From contig NC_090132.1 of NCBI RefSeq assembly GCF_040581485.1, positions 496,001 to 560,000 on the forward strand: a stretch of DNA of 64,000 nt. The letters are read 5' to 3'. Below, piece after piece: positions 60,915-64,000 of this stretch. The stretch is from Linepithema humile. Lineage: Eukaryota > Arthropoda > Insecta > Hymenoptera > Formicidae. A program made the translations under genes and the position numbers. How positions within the stretch are numbered: position 1 is the first letter of the stretch; each line of letters opens with the position of its first letter. The notes below the pieces were generated by a model that made no database searches, had not been told where the DNA came from, and saw only the letters and a list, made by a program, of their open reading frames with translations.

Positions 60915-61037
60915 AAGGAAACAACGAATGTCTGAATGGTGAAGTAATTAAAAAAAAATCTCTTAAAATATTAGATCCACTTGTAGGCACGATCAGCAGG
61001 AATCGATTTGGTACTGATCATAATTTTGGTTTAGACG
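60915..61037 (+). other. Candidate internal exon, phase 1-1
   Basis: A pyrimidine/T-rich tract ending ATTCTTAAG precedes base 60915. The 123-base open stretch ends GACG|GTGAGTC, a strong donor. In the open frame an in-frame TAA spans the acceptor, so the frame is open only within the exon, and it starts and ends in phase 1. The 40 encoded residues include KILDPLVGTISRNRFGTDHN. Two thirds of codons start with a purine, which is notable in AT-rich DNA. I do not recognise the protein. It could be a cryptic exon in a transposon remnant. Confidence 0.25.
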
Positions 61038-61440
61038 GTGAGTCGGCATTTTAAGATTTCAATACGCTGAATCTCGTTGGAATGCTATTTCATCATGGAA
61101 GCTAGATAGAAAGGATTTCATATGCTTATATAAATCTAAATATTTCGGAGCAAGGACGAGTTAAGCCCAGAAGTATAATAAATTGTCCGCTTTCAATGTG
61201 ATCTTATCGAAAATATATTTTGTAAATTGTGCAATCGCGCTCCATCCTCGCCGCATTTCACCCCGTGTCTGAAAATTAAAATCAAAACGTTGGCGAGTTA
61301 TTAGCGCTCGCGTTACGTGTATAAAGCTTCTCAAAGCAATCTTATTTTCGCGGTGGACATCTTTTCATACGTGGCAATTAAGAAGCGTAGTGCGATCGGC
61401 TGTACATCACTGTCTCTATTTTTAATTGCCAGCTGTGATA
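61038..61440. other. Non-coding stretch
   Basis: AT-rich sequence directly right of the candidate exon donor, becoming more mixed after 61200. Nothing recognisable. Confidence 0.4.
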
Positions 61441-62110
61441 TCTAATCGCAACGAAAATGGACGAGGACGCGATATGCGCGCCGAGGAAGAGCGCGCTGCG
61501 CATCTTTCAAGATGATGTCGTTGCGGCAATGGTTTCTCTCTCCGAAGTTGCTCTTTTCACAGAGAACAGAGCAGAGCGGTGGAGCGATGGAGTAAAGCGT
61601 TCTCCAGTTCGCTTCGAGAGCGCCTGAAGCTCGTCGCGCGGCACGCATACGCGGAACCGGGCCTCGCGTATTCCGACGCGAAGGAAGCCCAGGACGGGCG
61701 AGAGAGGCGTCAAGCCCCAACACGTCGAGCGTATTAGAAACGAATATAAATATATCGAGAGGAACGTGACACAGAGAGAGAAGGAGACAGTCGTGGCGCG
61801 GAGGGAAGAGGCAGTTTGCCCGTGTATTGGTAACATCGGAGAGTTACACGCACCGACACAACTCTCACTCGCTCGTTCCTCCTTCCTCACGCGCGCGCTT
61901 GGCACTCGCTTGCGGGCTCCTGCCTGCCGCCCCCCTTCTTTCCGCCCCATGTCCCGTACGAGGGGCCCGCTGAGTCCCAGAGTATACGGCTCAGTGTCCG
62001 CTCGGCCTCAGAACGCCCCGTGCCGGTAGAACGAAGGACGAAACACACTTGGAGAAGGTTTCGATGCGCGTCGCGCCGCATTTGTATTTTCCCCATCATT
62101 CGCATTTGCA

Positions 62111-62140
62111 TTTCCCTCGTCGTCGCGACGACGAGGGAAA
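62111..62140. other. Perfect 30-bp palindrome
   Basis: TTTCCCTCGTCGTCG is followed directly by its exact reverse complement, with no spacer. The full 15-bp half-site is symmetric. It could be a dimer-binding site, a cruciform-prone site or a foldback remnant. Confidence 0.9.
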
Positions 62141-63845
62141 ACTTGGCACGGAACGCGTCGTCAAACCGCACGCCGAGGAGTGCTTCGGAAAATAGTGTCG
62201 ATTCGCGAGGAACGTGTTGAAAAAAAGCAGACGTTCAACGACCGTGAAGGATCATTGACAAGTGACACGCAATATAGCGTTAATACACGCTTGTCGTCCG
62301 CAAGTTCATAAGTTTGCACGAGGCGCGGTGTGTATCAGTCGGCATTGGAACCGAGATGCGAGTTCGATGTCACGCTATCGCATATCGCGAGCCGTCGGCC
62401 GCGATCTTCTTTGCACGACGCGATAGGTGTCGCGTATTAAAACGTTAATCCGTGCTGCACTACCGGTTACGTGTACAGATTGGTTCTCATCCCTCCGACT
62501 CGTCCCCCCTTCTCTTCGGCTCTTTCCGTCTTTTTATTCTACGTCATCTTTTTCTGTCGCGCTCCTTTCCTCCTATTGCAGCCGCTTTCGCCGGGAACAC
62601 TCGGTCCTCTCCCTTTCCGCCTTGTTCTCTCCGATCATTCCTCTCCCCTGCACCCCCCATCGCGTTCTCTCTTTCCCCCTTGCCGTCACCATTGCCCTTA
62701 TTGCTCGAGACCGAGGCAGCGAGTCTGTTCGCGTTTCGCGAGCGCGCGTGCCGATCGGGAGAGATGGAGAACGAATGGCGCGATCAGCGCGATGCCGCCG
62801 GCGAGACATTCGCGAGACGACGACAACAACAACGACGACGATACGGAGCCACAGCATCGCGCGATTGAGTCTTCCACTCTCGTAGCGGCTCCAACATCCG
62901 GCGCGAAGCGACTCAATCGCGACGCGAGACGCCTCTATTTCGCAAGACATCTCTGTTCCGCGTCTATTTCGCACAACGGAACATCTCTATTTTACGAAAG
63001 GGAACTCTCACTCGCGACTTTGTCGATGCGAGGAGGACGAGTTTGTGGAGCACGTCGATGTAACGTTTTTTTCGCACGGGGGGATGTCATAGATGAATTC
63101 AAAACGTAACGAGAGACCGAACGGGCGATGACCGAGTCGAAAAGCCGTAGGCATCTTTATCGTCGCGATTGACGAGGAATCGCGAGACAAAATGTGTTCG
63201 AGAAAGGCGCGAGGAGAACGACACGAGGAAAGGTAAAAAGATTGGATGTTTCAATGACGTCTTTTGTGTGTCGATTAATATCGATTGATCGATCGAACTG
63301 ACATCGGGGAGAATAAGAGAAAGCTGAACCGCGCATCGGCGGCTTTCGTTAATTCCTTCGAGAAGACTCGAGAGTCTTCGAATCTCGCGGCGGAAACTGT
63401 TTGCAGCGGACAAGCGCCTCGTCGATGAGCTACGGGCGAGCCTCTTCCAGGAAAGCCGGAAAGCCAGGCTGCGAACGCAATCAAGAACATATACCGCGGC
63501 GCGGTGGGAGAGGCATTTAATACGCTTATATACCCGCCGAAGGGTTTCTACGGGGAACAAAAACCCGAGTGTCTCGAGTGCCCCGAAGCGTCTCCTTATT
63601 AGCTTTTGCGAGAGGACGACTGGCGGTCGCGAAAAGGGACATAATATACCGAGCGGGGGAAGCAGGGAGGAAGAGAGAATCCCGCCGGCGCTCTCTAGAT
63701 TAGAAGGTCTCGCCACAGCGATTATTACCGTCGGGGCGGCCGCATTGTGAAGCAGGAGTAGAAGAACCGCCGGTGGAAATCGATCTTAACGACCACCGTC
63801 GTCCTCGCATCGGTCTCCGAGTCCGGATGTTGTTATCAGCTTGTT

Positions 63846-63877
<32 letters not shown>
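63846..63877. repeat. (GTC)n trinucleotide repeat
   Basis: About 10-11 GTC units close to the candidate start codon at 63945. Confidence 0.95.
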
Positions 63878-63894
63878 TTCCGGCGAGAGGCAGC

Positions 63895-64000
63895 ATGTCG
63901 AGCTTAGCGCGACGAAGACGCACCGTGGTGCTGGGCTCCAAACGATGGTGGCAGGGTGGATGCTGGGCGACCAGGAGCCACCAGGAGGCTTACCTGCGAA
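63895..64000. other. Possible gene edge of uncertain strand
   Basis: On the plus strand, ATG 63945 has A at -3 and G at +4 and opens a frame (MVAGWMLGDQEPPGGLPA) to the window edge. A second ATG in another frame lies at 63895. On the minus strand, TTCGCAG|GTAAGCC at 63994/63993 is a strong splice donor, so an exon of a minus-strand gene may end at 63994 with its intron running left. The minus-strand terminal exon at 33885-34007 would then be a possible partner. Both readings cannot be equally right, and too little sequence remains to choose. Confidence 0.25.

Larger units (their letters stand above)
61441..63894. promoter_or_regulatory. CpG-rich block, likely promoter or first-exon region
   Basis: From about 61440 the DNA becomes persistently GC- and CpG-rich up to the window end, the longest such block in the window. 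It has pyrimidine-rich stretches (62480-62700), a perfect 30-bp palindrome (62111-62140) and a (GTC)n repeat (63846-63877). Overlapping frames of up to 212 codons on both strands read as low-complexity Arg/Ser/Pro sequence and are not accepted as genes. The block probably contains transcription start and 5' UTR sequence of a gene continuing to the right. Confidence 0.35.

Noticed and set aside
62471..63716. Frames of 205-212 codons on both strands near the right edge
   Set aside because: They overlap other long frames, are low-complexity and cross simple repeats. Better explained by CpG-rich promoter/UTR sequence.

Overview
This window is eukaryotic nuclear DNA, most likely from an insect and probably a hymenopteran such as an ant. 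The support is indirect. The sequence is a mosaic of very AT-rich stretches and CpG-rich stretches without CpG depletion, it is rich in (CT)n/(GA)n microsatellites, it has introns with GT-AG ends, and it has almost no long reading frames. There are no operons, tRNA or rRNA genes, CRISPR arrays or bacterial features. Organism identity is an inference, not something read from a marker gene.

The only convincing protein-coding block is the first 5.6 kb, entirely on the minus strand. It holds two genes in tandem. The upstream gene (5640 down to 2387) is a ten-exon gene for a 553-residue SAM-domain protein of the SAMD3-like type. All nine introns have GT-AG ends and every exon joins in frame. Its stop codon is followed after 31 bases by the start of a single-exon reading frame (2355 down to 1) of at least 785 codons, which runs off the window edge. 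That second protein has two N-terminal C2H2 zinc fingers and the GDN, CxxC, DxMHDxxEG and RLEGFHK motifs of transposase-derived proteins. I read the pair as an intact two-gene transposon-like or domesticated module.

From 5.6 to 64 kb the window is mostly intergenic or intronic DNA. It contains a degenerate duplicated repeat (5.9-6.2 kb), many microsatellites, two related degenerate minisatellite tracts (32.6-32.9 and 34.1-34.3 kb), and a long near-perfect hairpin at 37.35-37.45 kb that could be a microRNA or hairpin-RNA precursor or a decayed foldback element. It also contains a perfect 30-bp palindrome at 62111-62140. The best-supported coding exon outside the first block is a minus-strand terminal exon at 33885-34007, with an in-frame stop exactly at its acceptor and a poly(A) signal downstream. 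A phase-compatible upstream exon may lie at 37588-37785. Weaker exon candidates on the plus strand are at 22668-22746 and 60915-61037, and a stop-free AT-rich frame lies at 44929-45282.

The CpG-rich block from about 61.4 kb to the end looks like a promoter or first-exon region. It ends in a strong minus-strand splice donor (63994/63993) and also contains a well-placed plus-strand ATG at 63945, so a gene of uncertain strand continues past the right edge. Genes could not be named beyond family level for any of these later candidates.
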